The notes below the pieces were generated by a model that ran no database searches, was not told where the DNA came from, and saw only the letters and a list, made by a program, of their open reading frames with translations. From an uncultured Pseudomonadales bacterium (GTDB taxonomy: Bacteria; Pseudomonadota; Gammaproteobacteria; Pseudomonadales; Azotimanducaceae), in assembly GCA_951813295.1 (NCBI GenBank), contig CATOTI010000002.1, positions 2,738,522-2,802,521 of the forward strand: 64,000 nucleotides of DNA. Direction: 5' to 3'. This document shows positions 1 to 14,719 of this stretch, one piece after another (within the stretch, counting starts at the first letter, position 1; the number at the start of each line of letters is the position of its first letter). The position numbers and the translations under genes were made by a program.

Positions 1-9
1 TTCGCGCGG

Positions 10-35
10 GATGCGCGCTGTGCGTCGGTTTTTTT
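10..35 (+). terminator. Terminator-like hairpin upstream of rpoB
   Basis: A 7-bp stem (10-16 with 20-26, two G-T pairs, loop GCT) is followed after two G residues by seven T (29-35). This looks like a partial terminator or attenuator in the gap before rpoB. The rplL-rpoB gap of E. coli is known to carry one. The upstream gene lies outside the window. Confidence 0.5.
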
Positions 36-62
36 GTTGCTTGAATGAGGTTGGAAATTCGT

Positions 63-3000
63 ATGGCTTATAGCTTCACCGAGAAAAAGCGGATCCGAAA
101 AGACTTTGGCAACCTGCCGGAAGTCATGGAGATGCCGCACCTCCTCTCGATCCAAGTCGATTCCTACGGCAAGTTTTTGCGACCGCGCGGGGACGGAGAC
201 GGCGGAGACGTCGGTCTTCATGCCGCGTTTCGATCAGTGTTCCCGATCGTCAGTTATTCAGGTAGCGCGGCACTCGAGTACGTCGACTATCGCTTGGGCG
301 AACCGCCCTTCGACGTTCGGGAGTGTGTCCTGCGCGGTTTTACCTACCACGCACCGCTGCGTGTGCGTGTACGCCTCATCATTTACGACAAGGAGTCATC
401 CAACAAAGTCGTCAAGGATGTGAAGGAGCAAGAGGTCTACATGGGCGAGATTCCGCTCATGACGACGAACGGCACCTTCATCATCAACGGTACCGAGCGG
501 GTCATCGTCTCCCAGTTGCACCGTTCACCGGGGGTCTTCTTCGATCACGACAAGGGCAAGACCCATTCGTCGGGCAAGCTGCTCTACAACGCGCGGATCA
601 TTCCGTACCGGGGCTCGTGGCTCGATTTCGAGTTCGATCCCAAAGATGCCGTCTTCGTTCGCATCGACCGACGTCGCAAGCTGCCGGCGTCGATCATCCT
701 GCGGGCGCTCGGGTTCAGTTCCGAAGAGATCCTCGCGATCTTCTTCGAACAGAACGTCTTCCGCATCAACGGCGAGACGCTCTCTATCGACCTCGTCCCC
801 GAGCGAATGCGTGGCGACATCGCAACGTTCGACATCAAGGACGAGACGGGTAAAGTCATCGTCGAGACGGGTCGACGGGTCACCGCGCGCCACGTGCGCC
901 TGTTGGAAAACGCCGGCGTCGAGCATCTTGAGGTTCCTCGTGAATACGTGATCGAGCGTGTTACGGCGACCGACATCATCGACGAAGAAAGCGGCGAGAT
1001 TCTCGTGCCGTGCAACTCGACGATCACCGATGAACTGCTCGACCAGATGATCGAAGCAGGTGTCAAAACGGTCGATACCATCTACACCAACGAGCTCGAT
1101 CAGGGGCCGTGGATGTCGGATACGCTGGCGATCGATCCGACCAGCAATCGGCTGGAAGCGCTCGTCGAGATCTATCGGATGATGCGTCCGGGTGAGCCGC
1201 CGACCAAGGAAGCGGCGGAAAACCTGTTCAACAACCTCTTCTTCACGCCGGAACGCTACGACCTGTCCGCCGTGGGACGAATGAAGTTCAACCGCCGACT
1301 CGGTCGTGAAGAGACGGTCGGCCAGGGCACGCTGACGAACGACGACATCATCGATGTTCTGCGGACCCTGATCGACATCCGAAACGGTAAAGGCTCTGTC
1401 GACGACATCGATCACCTTGGTAACCGCCGGGTGAAGTCCGTTGGCGAGATGGCCGAGAATCAGTTCCGCGTCGGCCTCATCCGCGTCGAACGCGCAGTCA
1501 AGGAACGTCTGTCTCTCGCGGAGTCCGAAGGACTCATGCCGCAGGACATGATCAACGCCAAGCCCGTGGCCGCGGCGATCAAGGAGTTCTTCGGTTCGAG
1601 CCAGCTTTCGCAGTTCATGGACCAGAACAACCCGTTGTCGGAGGTGACGCACAAGCGCCGCGTCTCGGCATTGGGACCGGGTGGTCTCACCCGGGAACGT
1701 GCCGGATTCGAAGTGCGCGACGTGCACCCGACGCACTATGGTCGGGTCTGCCCGATCGAGACGCCGGAAGGGCCGAACATCGGTCTCATCAACTCGTTGG
1801 CCGCCTACTCGCGAACGAACGAGTACGGCTTCCTCGAAACGCCGTACCGCAAGGTTATCGATGGTCGCGTGAGCGACGAGATCGAATACCTCTCCGCGAT
1901 CGACGAGGCGGAATACATGATCGCGCAGGCGAATTCGTTGATCGACGACGAAGGACGATTCGCTGACGATCTGGTCGATGTCCGCTATCAAGAAGAGTTC
2001 ACGAAGACCACACCGGAAAACGTCAACTACATGGACGTATCACCCAAGCAGGTGGTGTCCATTGCAGCGGCTTTGATCCCCTTCCTCGAGCACGACGACG
2101 CCAACCGTGCGTTGATGGGCTCGAACATGCAGCGCCAAGCGGTGCCGACCATTCGGACGGAGAAACCGCTCGTCGGTACGGGCATCGAACGTGATGTCGC
2201 CCGCGATTCCGGCGTTTGTGTGATCGCGGAACGAAGCGGCGTGGTCGATTCGGTCGACGCGGCGCGGATCGTCATTCGCGTCGCTGACAGCGAGGCGTCG
2301 ATCAACGACGCACCGGTCGACATCTACACGTTGACCAAGTTCACCCGTTCGAACCAGAACACCTGTATCAACCAGCGCCCGCTCGTCCGCGAAGGCGATG
2401 CGATTCGCGCCGGCGACATCCTGGCCGACGGTCCGTCCATCGACATGGGTGAGCTGGCACTCGGCCAGAACATGCGGATCGCGTTCATGCCCTGGAACGG
2501 CTACAACTTCGAGGACTCGATCCTCGTGTCGGAGCGTGTGGTTCAGGAAGAACGCTTCACCAGCGTGCACATCCAGGAGCTCGTCTGTATCGCTCGCGAT
2601 ACGAAGCTCGGGCCAGAAGAGGTGACCTGCGACATTCCGAACGTCGGTGAATCGGCGCTCAACAAGCTCGATGAGTCGGGCATCGTCTACGTCGGTGCCG
2701 AAGTCGTCGCCGGTGACATCCTGGTCGGTAAGGTGACCCCGAAGGGCGAAACCCAACTGACCCCCGAAGAAAAGCTCCTACGAGCGATCTTTGGTGAGAA
2801 GGCGTCGGACGTTAAGGACACGTCGCTACGTGTGCCGACAGGTGTCAAGGGTACGGTGATTGACGTTCGCGTCTTCACGCGCGACGGGGTCGAGAAGGAC
2901 CAGCGCGCGAAAGACATCGAACGCATGGAACTCGAAGAGATCAAGAAGGACCTCGACGACGAGTACCGCATCGTCGAAGGCGCGACCTTCGAACGTCTGC

Positions 3001-4133
3001 GTGCGCTCATCGTCGATAAACCGGCAGCGAGTGCGCCCGAACTGACGAAGGGCGGCACGCTCGACGGCGAGTATCTCGACGGCCTGGCGCGCGACGACTG
3101 GTTCAAGATCCGCATGTCTGACGACGCGCTCAACGAGCAGCTCGAACTTGCCGAAGAGCAGCTTCAGGCACGCCGCGACGCGCTCGATGCCGTCTACGCC
3201 GACAAGAAGTCGAAGCTCGACGGCGGCGACGATCTCGCGCCGGGCGTGCTCAAGTACGTCAAGGTGTATCTCGCGATCAAGCGTCGTATCCAACCGGGCG
3301 ACAAGATGGCCGGGCGACACGGGAACAAGGGTGTGATCTCGGTGATCATGCCGGTCGAAGACATGCCGCACGACGCCAACGGTGAACCTGTCGATATCGT
3401 CCTGAACCCGCTCGGCGTACCGTCACGGATGAACGTCGGCCAGGTCCTCGAAACCCATCTCGGCTGGGCCGCGAAGGGGATTGGCGAACGCATCGACGCC
3501 ATGCTGAAGGAACAGCGTAAGATCGCCGAGTTGCGCAAGTACCTCTCCGAAATCTACAACGAGCTCGATGGCCGTTCGGAGCAACTCGACGAGTTGTCGG
3601 ATGACGAGATACTCGAGCTTTCGGGCAACCTGCGCCGAGGCCTGCCGATCGCCACACCGGTGTTCGACGGCGCCAAGGAGACCGACATACGCAAGATGCT
3701 CGAACTCGCCGGACTGCCTACTACCGGGCAGTGCGGGTTGATCGACGGGCGAACGGGTGAGCCGTTCGACCGGCCGGTAACCGTCGGCTACATGTACATG
3801 TTGAAGCTCAACCATCTCGTCGACGACAAGATGCACGCGCGCTCGACTGGTTCGTACAGCCTCGTCACACAACAACCGTTGGGTGGTAAAGCGCAGTTCG
3901 GCGGTCAGCGCTTCGGCGAGATGGAGGTCTGGGCGCTCGAAGCGTACGGGGCCTCCTACACGCTGCAGGAAATGCTGACGGTGAAGTCGGACGACGTGAG
4001 TGGTCGAACGAAGATGTACAAGAACATCGTCGACGGCGACTACCGGATGGAGCCTGGCATGCCGGAATCTTTCAACGTTCTCGTGAAAGAGATCCGTTCG
4101 CTCGGTATCGACATCGAACTAGAAAACGACTGA
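63..4133 (+). CDS. rpoB: DNA-directed RNA polymerase subunit beta
   Basis: RpoB forms one pincer of RNA polymerase and binds the DNA-RNA hybrid, sigma and rifampicin. The protein is 1356 aa against about 1342 in E. coli and is intact. The ATG at 63 gives the family N-terminus [16 protein letters not shown] and sits 12 nt after a GAGG; an in-frame ATG at 45 only adds six non-conserved residues. The rifampicin pocket around residues 512-540 ([15 protein letters not shown] and the following THKRR) has the wild-type, drug-sensitive residues. The C-terminal part contains the [14 protein letters not shown] segment that contacts the active site. rpoC follows 12 nt downstream, as in the usual rplL-rpoB-rpoC operon. 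Confidence 0.99.
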   Translation: MAYSFTEKKRIRKDFGNLPEVMEMPHLLSIQVDSYGKFLRPRGDGDGGDVGLHAAFRSVFPIVSYSGSAALEYVDYRLGEPPFDVRECVLRGFTYHAPLRVRVRLIIYDKESSNKVVKDVKEQEVYMGEIPLMTTNGTFIINGTERVIVSQLHRSPGVFFDHDKGKTHSSGKLLYNARIIPYRGSWLDFEFDPKDAVFVRIDRRRKLPASIILRALGFSSEEILAIFFEQNVFRINGETLSIDLVPERMRGDIATFDIKDETGKVIVETGRRVTARHVRLLENAGVEHLEVPREYVIERVTATDIIDEESGEILVPCNSTITDELLDQMIEAGVKTVDTIYTNELDQGPWMSDTLAIDPTSNRLEALVEIYRMMRPGEPPTKEAAENLFNNLFFTPERYDLSAVGRMKFNRRLGREETVGQGTLTNDDIIDVLRTLIDIRNGKGSVDDIDHLGNRRVKSVGEMAENQFRVGLIRVERAVKERLSLAESEGLMPQDMINAKPVAAAIKEFFGSSQLSQFMDQNNPLSEVTHKRRVSALGPGGLTRERAGFEVRDVHPTHYGRVCPIETPEGPNIGLINSLAAYSRTNEYGFLETPYRKVIDGRVSDEIEYLSAIDEAEYMIAQANSLIDDEGRFADDLVDVRYQEEFTKTTPENVNYMDVSPKQVVSIAAALIPFLEHDDANRALMGSNMQRQAVPTIRTEKPLVGTGIERDVARDSGVCVIAERSGVVDSVDAARIVIRVADSEASINDAPVDIYTLTKFTRSNQNTCINQRPLVREGDAIRAGDILADGPSIDMGELALGQNMRIAFMPWNGYNFEDSILVSERVVQEERFTSVHIQELVCIARDTKLGPEEVTCDIPNVGESALNKLDESGIVYVGAEVVAGDILVGKVTPKGETQLTPEEKLLRAIFGEKASDVKDTSLRVPTGVKGTVIDVRVFTRDGVEKDQRAKDIERMELEEIKKDLDDEYRIVEGATFERLRALIVDKPAASAPELTKGGTLDGEYLDGLARDDWFKIRMSDDALNEQLELAEEQLQARRDALDAVYADKKSKLDGGDDLAPGVLKYVKVYLAIKRRIQPGDKMAGRHGNKGVISVIMPVEDMPHDANGEPVDIVLNPLGVPSRMNVGQVLETHLGWAAKGIGERIDAMLKEQRKIAELRKYLSEIYNELDGRSEQLDELSDDEILELSGNLRRGLPIATPVFDGAKETDIRKMLELAGLPTTGQCGLIDGRTGEPFDRPVTVGYMYMLKLNHLVDDKMHARSTGSYSLVTQQPLGGKAQFGGQRFGEMEVWALEAYGASYTLQEMLTVKSDDVSGRTKMYKNIVDGDYRMEPGMPESFNVLVKEIRSLGIDIELEND

Positions 4134-4145
4134 GGGGGCATACTC

Positions 4146-8348
<4,203 letters not shown>

Positions 8349-8366
8349 GCTCCGGCTCAACGAACC

Positions 8367-8395
8367 AATGGCCGGCGCATCATGCGTCGGCCATT
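8367..8395 (+). terminator. Strong rpoC 3' hairpin without T tract
   Basis: A 13-bp stem (8367-8379 with 8383-8395, one G-T wobble, loop TCA) begins 18 nt after the rpoC stop. GAAACG follows rather than a T run, so it may be a processing or Rho-assisted site rather than an intrinsic terminator. A second palindrome (CGAGGGG with CCCCTCG, 8400-8415) follows directly. Confidence 0.5.
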
Positions 8396-8406
8396 GAAAC
8401 GAGGGG

Positions 8407-8435
8407 TTCCCCTCGCTCGCAAACCCTCATAGAAT
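8407..8435 (+). promoter_or_regulatory. Candidate str operon promoter
   Basis: The -10 box TAGAAT (8430-8435) matches 5 of 6 consensus positions. A poor -35 candidate TTCCCC (8407-8412) lies 17 nt upstream. The sequence after the -10 is very GC-rich (GCGCCGCCGCG), as in promoters inhibited by ppGpp. The same ATAGAAT plus a CGCCG stretch recurs at the rpsJ promoter, which supports the call despite the weak -35. Confidence 0.5.
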
Positions 8436-8487
8436 GCGCCGCCGCGCGCATCTGGGTGCGCGAAGAGATCCAATATCGGAGTGTGAT

Positions 8488-8859
8488 TTGGCAACGATCA
8501 GCCAGCTCGTCAGAAAACCGCGCAAGCGCCGTATCTCAAAGAACATGGTGCCGGCGCTACAAGCGTCGCCGCAGAAGCGCGGCGTCTGCACGCGGGTCTA
8601 CACGACTACGCCCAAGAAGCCGAACTCGGCATTGCGCAAGGTCTGTCGTGTCCGGTTGACGAATGGCTACGAAGTCAATTCGTACATCGGCGGCGAGGGT
8701 CACAACCTCCAGGAGCACTCAGTCGTTCTGATTCGCGGTGGCCGGGTGAAAGACCTCCCGGGGGTTCGCTATCACACGGTTCGGGGTGCGCTCGATACGT
8801 CGGGTGTGGCCGATCGCAGGCAGCGGCGTTCGAAGTACGGTACGAAACGGCCGAAATAA
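8488..8859 (+). CDS. rpsL: 30S ribosomal protein S12
   Basis: S12 sits at the decoding centre of the 30S subunit and affects fidelity. I place the start at TTG 8488, which gives [15 protein letters not shown] and 123 aa, the family length; GGAG lies 6 nt upstream. The open frame runs back to 8434, but those 18 codons are not conserved. The [13 protein letters not shown] loop has the wild-type lysines (K43, K44) and [13 protein letters not shown] is intact, so streptomycin sensitivity is expected. First gene of the str operon, downstream of a TAGAAT promoter. Confidence 0.97.
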   Translation: MATISQLVRKPRKRRISKNMVPALQASPQKRGVCTRVYTTTPKKPNSALRKVCRVRLTNGYEVNSYIGGEGHNLQEHSVVLIRGGRVKDLPGVRYHTVRGALDTSGVADRRQRRSKYGTKRPK

Positions 8860-8939
8860 CCGGTCCGCCGGGGACCAAACCCGGCAATCGAAGGGTCCGA
8901 GATCGGGCCGTGTCGATGCAACAACACCAACACATGACA

Positions 8940-8966
8940 GTGGCACCTTCTCGGTGCCACGTTTTC
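8940..8966 (+). terminator. Hairpin between rpsL and rpsG
   Basis: A perfect 8-bp stem GTGGCACC with GGTGCCAC (8940-8947 and 8953-8960, loop TTCTC) is followed by GTTTTC. It lies in the 165-nt rpsL-rpsG gap, where E. coli keeps the S7 autogenous control site. It could be an attenuator or part of an S7-binding structure; the sequence does not decide. Confidence 0.5.
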
Positions 8967-9024
8967 ATAAAGCCGAGTAAGGCCGCCCGAGAGTGGCGGA
9001 AATACCTGAAGAGAGGAAACTACG

Positions 9025-9495
9025 ATGCCAAGACGAAGAGTCGTCGCGAAGCGCGAGATCCTGCCGGATCCGAAATACGGCAACCAGACGGTCGCCAAAT
9101 TCATCAACCACGTCATGGTGAGCGGCAAGAAGTCGGTTGCCGAGCACATCGTCTATGGCGCGTTGACCCGCCTCGAGGAACGCGACCGTCGTGATCCGGT
9201 CGAGGTCTTCGAGCGAGCGCTCGAGGCAGTCGCGCCTTTTGTCGAAGTCAAATCACGGCGGGTCGGTGGGGCAACCTATCAGGTACCCGTCGAAGTTCGC
9301 CCGTCACGTCGCCAGGCGCTTGCGATGCGATGGTTGGTCGATGCCGCGCGTGCGCGCGGTGAGAAGTCGATGGCAGCACGACTTGCGGGCGAACTGCTCG
9401 ATGCGGCCGAAGGGCGTGGCACCGCGGTGAAGAAACGCGAAGACACCCACCGGATGGCGGACGCCAACAAGGCGTATTCGCACTACCGGTACTAA
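9025..9495 (+). CDS. rpsG: 30S ribosomal protein S7
   Basis: S7 nucleates assembly of the 3' major domain of 16S rRNA and in enterobacteria represses its own operon by binding mRNA. The 156-aa product starts [19 protein letters not shown], the family N-terminus, at an ATG preceded by AGAGG. The gap to rpsL is long (165 nt) and contains a stable hairpin; fusA follows after 54 nt. The C-terminus ([11 protein letters not shown]) is conserved. No anomaly seen. Confidence 0.98.
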   Translation: MPRRRVVAKREILPDPKYGNQTVAKFINHVMVSGKKSVAEHIVYGALTRLEERDRRDPVEVFERALEAVAPFVEVKSRRVGGATYQVPVEVRPSRRQALAMRWLVDAARARGEKSMAARLAGELLDAAEGRGTAVKKREDTHRMADANKAYSHYRY

Positions 9496-9549
9496 CAACT
9501 CCTTCCCAACATTGATTTGCCCCACGAGGGCACCAGAGGAACTTAAGGC

Positions 9550-11655
9550 ATGGCTCGCAGCACCCCTATTGGTCGCTATCGAAACATCGGCATCGTTGCC
9601 CATGTCGACGCTGGCAAAACGACGACCACCGAGCGCGTGCTGTTCTACACAGGGCTTTCGCACAAGATCGGCGAGGTCCATGACGGCGCCGCGACGATGG
9701 ACTGGATGGAGCAAGAACAGGAGCGTGGCATCACGATTACGTCCGCCGCGACGACTTGCTTCTGGAGCGGAATGAACCAGCAGTACGACGAGCACCGGGT
9801 CAACATCATCGACACGCCAGGACACGTCGACTTCACGATCGAAGTCGAGCGGAGCCTGCGCGTTCTCGATGGCGCGGTGGTCGTTTTCTGCGGCACGTCG
9901 GGTGTTGAGCCGCAGTCGGAAACGGTATGGCGTCAGGCGAACCGTTACGAAGTGCCGCGCATGGTGTTCGTCAACAAGATGGACCGCCAGGGCGCCGACT
10001 TCCTGCGCGTCGTCGATCAGATCAGGGATCGACTGGGATCCAACCCGATTCCGGTTCAGCTCGCGATCGGCGCGGAAGAAAACTTCTCCGGTGTCGTCGA
10101 CCTCATTCGGATGAAGGCGATCCGTTGGAATGAAGACGATCAGGGGCTGACGTACGACCTCGAGGAGATTCCCGAGGACATGCAGGCCGACGCCGATCAC
10201 TGGCGCGAACTCATGGTCGAGACCGCCGCGGAAGCGACCGAAGAGCTCATGGAGAAATACCTCGAGGAAGGGGATCTCACGGACGACGAAGTCCGTGAGG
10301 GGCTCAGAGTCCGTACGCTCGCGAACGAGATCGTGCCCGCACTCTGCGGCTCTGCGTTCAAGAACAAGGGCGTTCAGGCGATGCTCGACGCGGTCATCGA
10401 CTTCATGCCGGCGCCGACGGAAGTCAAGTCGATCGAAGGGACCGTCGGCGATGGCGACGATGAGGAGATGGAGCAACGTCACGCAGACGATGAAGAGCCG
10501 TTCTCCGCGTTGGCATTCAAGATCGCGACCGACCCGTTTGTCGGCACCTTGACCTTTTTCCGCGTCTATTCGGGCGTGCTGCAGTCGGGCGACCAGGTCG
10601 CCAACTCGGTCAAGGGGCGCCGCGAGCGCATTGGCCGGATGGTGCAGATGCACTCGAACAGTCGTAACGAGATTAAGGAAGTCCGCGCTGGAGACATTGC
10701 CGCGGCGATTGGTCTGAAGGATACGACGACGGGCGACACGCTCTGCGCCACCGATCGCAGTATCGTGCTCGAGCGGATGGAATTCCCGGAGCCCGTGATC
10801 TCGGTCGCGGTCGAGCCGAAATCGGTTGCTGATCAGGAAAAGATGGGCGTGGCGCTCGGCAAGCTTGCCCAGGAAGATCCGTCATTCCGCGTCGAAACGG
10901 ACGAGGAGTCGGGTCAGACGATCATCTCAGGCATGGGTGAACTCCATCTCGACATCATCGTCGACCGGATGAAGCGCGAGTTCAGCGTCGAAGCCAACAT
11001 CGGCAAGCCGCAAGTTGCCTATCGCGAAACGATCCGCAATGCCGTCGAAGCCGAAGGCAAACACGTGCGCCAGACCGGCGGTCGAGGCCAATACGGTCAC
11101 GTCCGGGTCCGCCTGGAGCCAGCGGTGGAGGAAGACGCGCCGAACTTCGAATTCATCGACAAGATCGTCGGTGGTGTCGTGCCGCGGGAATACATCCCGG
11201 CCGTGGCCAAAGGGCTCGAAGAGCAGATGCAAAACGGTGTGATCGCCGGCTATCCGCTGATCAACGTCAGAGCGACGCTGTACGACGGCTCGTTCCACGA
11301 AGTCGATTCGAGTGAGATGGCATTCAAGATCGCGGGATCGCTGGCGATGCGCCAGGGCGCTCTGCAGGCCAGTCCCGTGCTGCTCGAGCCGATCTTCTCG
11401 GTCGAGGTCGTAACCCCTGAGGAGTACATGGGGGATGTCGTCGGTGACCTGAACCGTCGCCGCGGCCTGATCGAGGGCATGGACGAAAACCCGGCCGGCA
11501 AGATCGTTCGTGCGGCGGTCCCGCTCGCTGAAATGTTCGGCTATTCGACGGACCTCCGTTCGGCGACGCAAGGTCGAGCGACGTACACGATGGAATTTAC
11601 GAAATACGCAGAAGTGCCCGACAGCATCGCCGAAGGCATTTCGAAGAAGGGGTGA
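9550..11655 (+). CDS. fusA: Elongation factor G
   Basis: EF-G is the GTPase that drives tRNA-mRNA translocation and, with RRF, ribosome recycling. The 701-aa protein has the G1 loop AHVDAGKTT at residues 17-25, switch II DTPGH at 88-92 and NKMD at 142-145, followed by domains II to V in the usual order ([16 protein letters not shown] in domain IV). The start ATG lies just after AGAGGAACTTAAGGC. It is the third gene of the str operon. The 121-nt gap to tuf contains a composite palindromic repeat (11659-11708). Confidence 0.98.
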   Translation: MARSTPIGRYRNIGIVAHVDAGKTTTTERVLFYTGLSHKIGEVHDGAATMDWMEQEQERGITITSAATTCFWSGMNQQYDEHRVNIIDTPGHVDFTIEVERSLRVLDGAVVVFCGTSGVEPQSETVWRQANRYEVPRMVFVNKMDRQGADFLRVVDQIRDRLGSNPIPVQLAIGAEENFSGVVDLIRMKAIRWNEDDQGLTYDLEEIPEDMQADADHWRELMVETAAEATEELMEKYLEEGDLTDDEVREGLRVRTLANEIVPALCGSAFKNKGVQAMLDAVIDFMPAPTEVKSIEGTVGDGDDEEMEQRHADDEEPFSALAFKIATDPFVGTLTFFRVYSGVLQSGDQVANSVKGRRERIGRMVQMHSNSRNEIKEVRAGDIAAAIGLKDTTTGDTLCATDRSIVLERMEFPEPVISVAVEPKSVADQEKMGVALGKLAQEDPSFRVETDEESGQTIISGMGELHLDIIVDRMKREFSVEANIGKPQVAYRETIRNAVEAEGKHVRQTGGRGQYGHVRVRLEPAVEEDAPNFEFIDKIVGGVVPREYIPAVAKGLEEQMQNGVIAGYPLINVRATLYDGSFHEVDSSEMAFKIAGSLAMRQGALQASPVLLEPIFSVEVVTPEEYMGDVVGDLNRRRGLIEGMDENPAGKIVRAAVPLAEMFGYSTDLRSATQGRATYTMEFTKYAEVPDSIAEGISKKG

Positions 11656-11658
11656 ACG

Positions 11659-11708
11659 TGAACTCGCTTTGCGAGTTCATTGGCAGAAATTGCTCACGCA
11701 ATTTCTGC
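11659..11708 (+). repeat. Two-hairpin repeat, copy 1 (fusA-tuf gap)
   Basis: Hairpin A is TGAACTCGC-TTT-GCGAGTTCA (11659-11679, 9 bp). Hairpin B is GCAGAAATTGC-TCAC-GCAATTTCTGC (11683-11708, 11 bp perfect, broken here by loop dashes). They are joined by TTG and begin 3 nt after the fusA stop. Related copies lie at 12970-13194 and 52844-52893. The stems vary between copies but stay paired. No GTAG foot in this copy. Confidence 0.85.
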
Positions 11709-11776
11709 TCCACAAAACGAGAGACCCGGGGAGTTGCTTCTCGGGGTTCAAGCAGGATTGAGAAGGTTTAAGGACG

Positions 11777-12969
<1,193 letters not shown>

Positions 12970-12973
<4 letters not shown>

Positions 12974-13024
12974 GCGAACTCGCTTTGCGAGTTCGTTGGC
13001 AGTATTTGCTGACGCAAATACTGC
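12970..13024 (+). repeat. GTAG two-hairpin repeat, copy 2 (after tuf)
   Basis: GTAG (12970-12973, containing the tuf stop TAG) is followed by hairpin A, CGAACTCGC-TTT-GCGAGTTCG (12975-12995, 9 bp). Hairpin B follows at 12999-13024: GCAGTATTTGC and GCAAATACTGC pair over 11 bp around the loop TGAC. The GTAG tetranucleotide next to a palindrome is the signature of REP elements. Confidence 0.88.
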
Positions 13025-13030
13025 TGGGGC

Positions 13031-13085
13031 GTAGGCGAACCGGCTTTGCCGGTTCGTTGGCAGAAACTGCTGACGCAGTTTCTGC
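13031..13085 (+). repeat. GTAG two-hairpin repeat, copy 3
   Basis: GTAG (13031-13034), hairpin A (13036-13056) with stem CGAACCGGC and GCCGGTTCG, and hairpin B (13060-13085) with GCAGAAACTGC and GCAGTTTCTGC around TGAC. Compared with copy 2, two adjacent bases in each A arm (TC to CG, matched by GA to CG) and the B core change in a compensated way. Confidence 0.88.
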
Positions 13086-13090
13086 TGGTT

Positions 13091-13122
13091 GTAGGGAGGT
13101 TCTGGGAAGATTTCTTTCCAGA
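13091..13122 (+). repeat. GTAG-led hairpin of different sequence
   Basis: GTAG (13091-13094) and seven bases later an 8-bp hairpin, TCTGGGAA with TTTCCAGA (13101-13108 and 13115-13122, one G-T pair). It shares the GTAG foot and position within the array but not the A or B sequence; possibly a diverged or unrelated member. Confidence 0.5.
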
Positions 13123-13136
13123 CAAACGGAGAAGTC

Positions 13137-13194
13137 GTAGGCAGTTTTTGCGCCTGAGCAAAAACTGCACACGAACTCGCTGTAAGCGAGTTCG
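13137..13194 (+). repeat. GTAG two-hairpin repeat, copy 4 (order B then A)
   Basis: GTAG (13137-13140), then hairpin B first (13141-13168, GCAGTTTTTGC with GCAAAAACTGC, loop GCCTGA, 11 bp) and hairpin A second (13172-13194, CGAACTCGCT with AGCGAGTTCG, loop GTA, 10 bp). The order of hairpins is swapped relative to copies 2 and 3, so the unit sits inverted, giving a BIME-like head-to-head arrangement. Confidence 0.85.
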
Positions 13195-13211
13195 CATGCG
13201 GAAGAAACCGT

Positions 13212-13240
13212 TTGTAACACCCTGATGACGTCTATAGAAT
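13212..13240 (+). promoter_or_regulatory. Promoter of rpsJ (S10 operon)
   Basis: TTGTAA (13212-13217), a 17-nt spacer and TAGAAT (13235-13240, within TATAGAAT) make a good sigma-70 promoter. A GC-rich discriminator (TCGCCGTCCGC) follows. Predicted initiation near 13247 would give a leader of about 229 nt before rpsJ. Confidence 0.8.
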
Positions 13241-13300
13241 TCGCCGTCCGCTTCGCGCGAGCAGCCCTTTGAGGGTCGTTCACATGGCGAGCAGGACCGG

Positions 13301-13365
13301 GTAACGGCAGCGTCGCCCGGATCGCGGACCCCCGTCGAGAATGGCCATCGGGCCACGCTCGTTAC
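13301..13365 (+). promoter_or_regulatory. Folded segment in the rpsJ leader
   Basis: GTAACG-gc-AGCGT-c-GCCCG (13301-13319) pairs with CGGGC-c-ACGCT-CGTTAC (13349-13365): 16 bp with one 2-nt bulge and one C-C mismatch. It lies inside the long leader of the S10 transcript. E. coli has an L4-responsive leader at this place; similarity in role is inference, as I see no matching sequence. Confidence 0.55.
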
Positions 13366-13475
13366 GAATGGGTCGTATAGCAGTAGTAGTTAAAGGAGCG
13401 TCGTAGTAGACGACTTCTTACCGCGACGAACAGCGGGAAAGAGGTTGTAACTGCGCGCTGATCGTTGGAGCGCAA

Positions 13476-13790
13476 GTGGTTCAGAACCAACGCATTCGCA
13501 TCCGCCTCAAGGCGTTCGATCATCGTCTGATCGACGTCTCGACGGAAGAGATCGTCGAAACGGCGAAGCGGACTGGTGCCCAGGTTCTGGGGCCGATTCC
13601 GCTGCCGACGCGTAAGGAACGTTATACCGTGCTGATTTCGCCTCACGTCGACAAGGACGCGCGGGATCAGTACGAGATTCGAACGCATAAACGTCTTCTC
13701 GATATCGTCGAGCCGACCGAGAAGACCGTTGATGCGCTAATGAAGCTCGACCTCGCTGCAGGGGTGGAAGTACAAATTAGCTTGAACTGA
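13476..13790 (+). CDS. rpsJ: 30S ribosomal protein S10
   Basis: S10 is a 30S head protein that also pairs with NusB in antitermination. The 104-aa product starts at GTG 13476 ([20 protein letters not shown]), one residue longer than E. coli, with GGAG 6 nt upstream. The [15 protein letters not shown] segment is conserved. Unusually it is a near-monocistronic unit: it has its own promoter (13212-13240) and a folded 229-nt leader, and an intrinsic terminator begins 5 nt after the stop, so the rest of the S10 operon needs readthrough or its own promoter. Confidence 0.97.
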   Translation: MVQNQRIRIRLKAFDHRLIDVSTEEIVETAKRTGAQVLGPIPLPTRKERYTVLISPHVDKDARDQYEIRTHKRLLDIVEPTEKTVDALMKLDLAAGVEVQISLN

Positions 13791-13795
13791 TGATC

Positions 13796-13826
13796 AAAAA
13801 ACGCCGCAACATGAGCGGCGTTTTTT
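13796..13826 (+). terminator. Intrinsic terminator directly after rpsJ
   Basis: AAAAACGCCGC (13796-13806 region) pairs with GCGGCGTTTTT, apex AACATGA-like loop, followed by a T run to 13826. It is the strongest canonical terminator in the ribosomal region apart from the one after rplQ, and it separates rpsJ from rplC. Confidence 0.85.
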
Positions 13827-13832
13827 ATTGAG

Positions 13833-14025
13833 AGCCCGAAAGGGCTACAGGGGATACAGCGGCTTCGATAGGAAGCCTTCGGGACCGGGATGTTCGAACC
13901 GTTTATCGCGGCTTGCGGTAAACGGTTTCGCTATCTCCGGGATCGCGAAAAGCAAGTCGTTCGACTGAAGACGAACAGAACGGCGTATCCCCTCGAATGG
14001 CATTTCTCGGCCCCGCGTGGGCGGG
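13833..14025 (+). promoter_or_regulatory. Candidate structured RNA leader of rplC
   Basis: Between the rpsJ terminator and rplC no gene is supported, but the segment folds extensively on paper. AGCCC-GAAA-GGGCT (13833-13846) is followed by a 9-bp long-range helix AGGGGATAC (13849-13857) with GTATCCCCT (13985-13993). Inside it are hairpins at 13861-13877 (6 bp), 13897-13927 (13 bp, one wobble), 13928-13948 (7 bp with one mismatch) and 13959-13976 (5 bp). A further hairpin CCCGC-GTGG-GCGGG is at 14012-14025. I interpret it as a cis-regulatory leader, possibly for ribosomal-protein feedback. No clear promoter was found after the terminator. Confidence 0.5.
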
Positions 14026-14059
14026 ATTTGGACACGAGACCGGACCAAGAGAGCGGAAA

Positions 14060-14719
14060 ATGGCCATTGGGGTCGTAGGTACAAAGAGCGGAATGACGCG
14101 GGTGTTCACCGATGACGGGGATTCTATTCCCGTCACGGTGGTGCACGTTGAGCCGAACCGCATCACGCAGGTGAAGACGGCGGCGTCGGACGGTTATGAC
14201 GCGCTGCAGGTGACGACGGGATCCGTCAAGGTAAATCGAGTCTCCAAGCCGTTGGCCGGTCACTTCGCCAAGGCGAATGTCGAAGCCGGGCGGGGACTGT
14301 GGGAGTTCCGTGTCGAGGCCTCGGACGAGGTCGAGGCCGGTAGCGAACTCGATGTCAGTCAGTTCGTCGAAGGACAAAGGGTCGACGTCTTTGGTGTCTC
14401 GAAAGGCAAAGGATTCGCCGGCGCGATCAAGCGCTGGAATTTCCACAGCCAGGATGCGACGCACGGCAACTCGATTTCGCACCGTGCACCCGGATCGATC
14501 GGCCAGTGTCAGACGCCAGGTCGCGTCTTCAAAGGCAAGAAGATGGCGGGTCATCTCGGCAATGAGCGGGTGACCGTACAGAACCTCACCGTCGTTCGCG
14601 TGGATGCCGAGCGAAATCTCTTGTTGATCAAAGGGGCGGTTCCCGGTCCGGCTGGCGGCGACGTTTGTGTTCGCCCGGCCGTGAAAGGTGCGCGCGTACC
14701 CGAAGGGGAGGACGCCTAG
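14060..14719 (+). CDS. rplC: 50S ribosomal protein L3
   Basis: L3 is an early assembly protein whose extended loop reaches the peptidyl transferase centre. The start is ATG 14060 ([16 protein letters not shown]), giving 219 aa; the frame opens at 13997 but the extra 21 codons lie in the non-coding leader. The loop segment [20 protein letters not shown], where PrmB-type methylation occurs in relatives, is present. rplD follows with no gap. The gene is separated from rpsJ by a terminator and a folded leader, unlike the usual rpsJ-rplC spacing. Confidence 0.97.
   Translation: MAIGVVGTKSGMTRVFTDDGDSIPVTVVHVEPNRITQVKTAASDGYDALQVTTGSVKVNRVSKPLAGHFAKANVEAGRGLWEFRVEASDEVEAGSELDVSQFVEGQRVDVFGVSKGKGFAGAIKRWNFHSQDATHGNSISHRAPGSIGQCQTPGRVFKGKKMAGHLGNERVTVQNLTVVRVDAERNLLLIKGAVPGPAGGDVCVRPAVKGARVPEGEDA

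Noticed and set aside
525..1991. Long open frame antisense to rpoB (488 codons), and similar antisense frames opposite fusA, rpoC, the large receptor and uvrA
   Set aside because: High-GC codon bias produces long mirror frames. The products are Arg/Asp/His-rich, lack family motifs and lie opposite well-supported genes.
8434..8487. Upstream extension of rpsL to an ATG at 8434
   Set aside because: The 18 extra residues are not conserved and would start inside the -10 region; TTG 8488 has a proper ribosome binding site and gives the family length.
13890..14078. 62-codon open frame between rpsJ and rplC
   Set aside because: It lies in a strongly foldable segment, has no ribosome binding site and runs into rplC out of frame.
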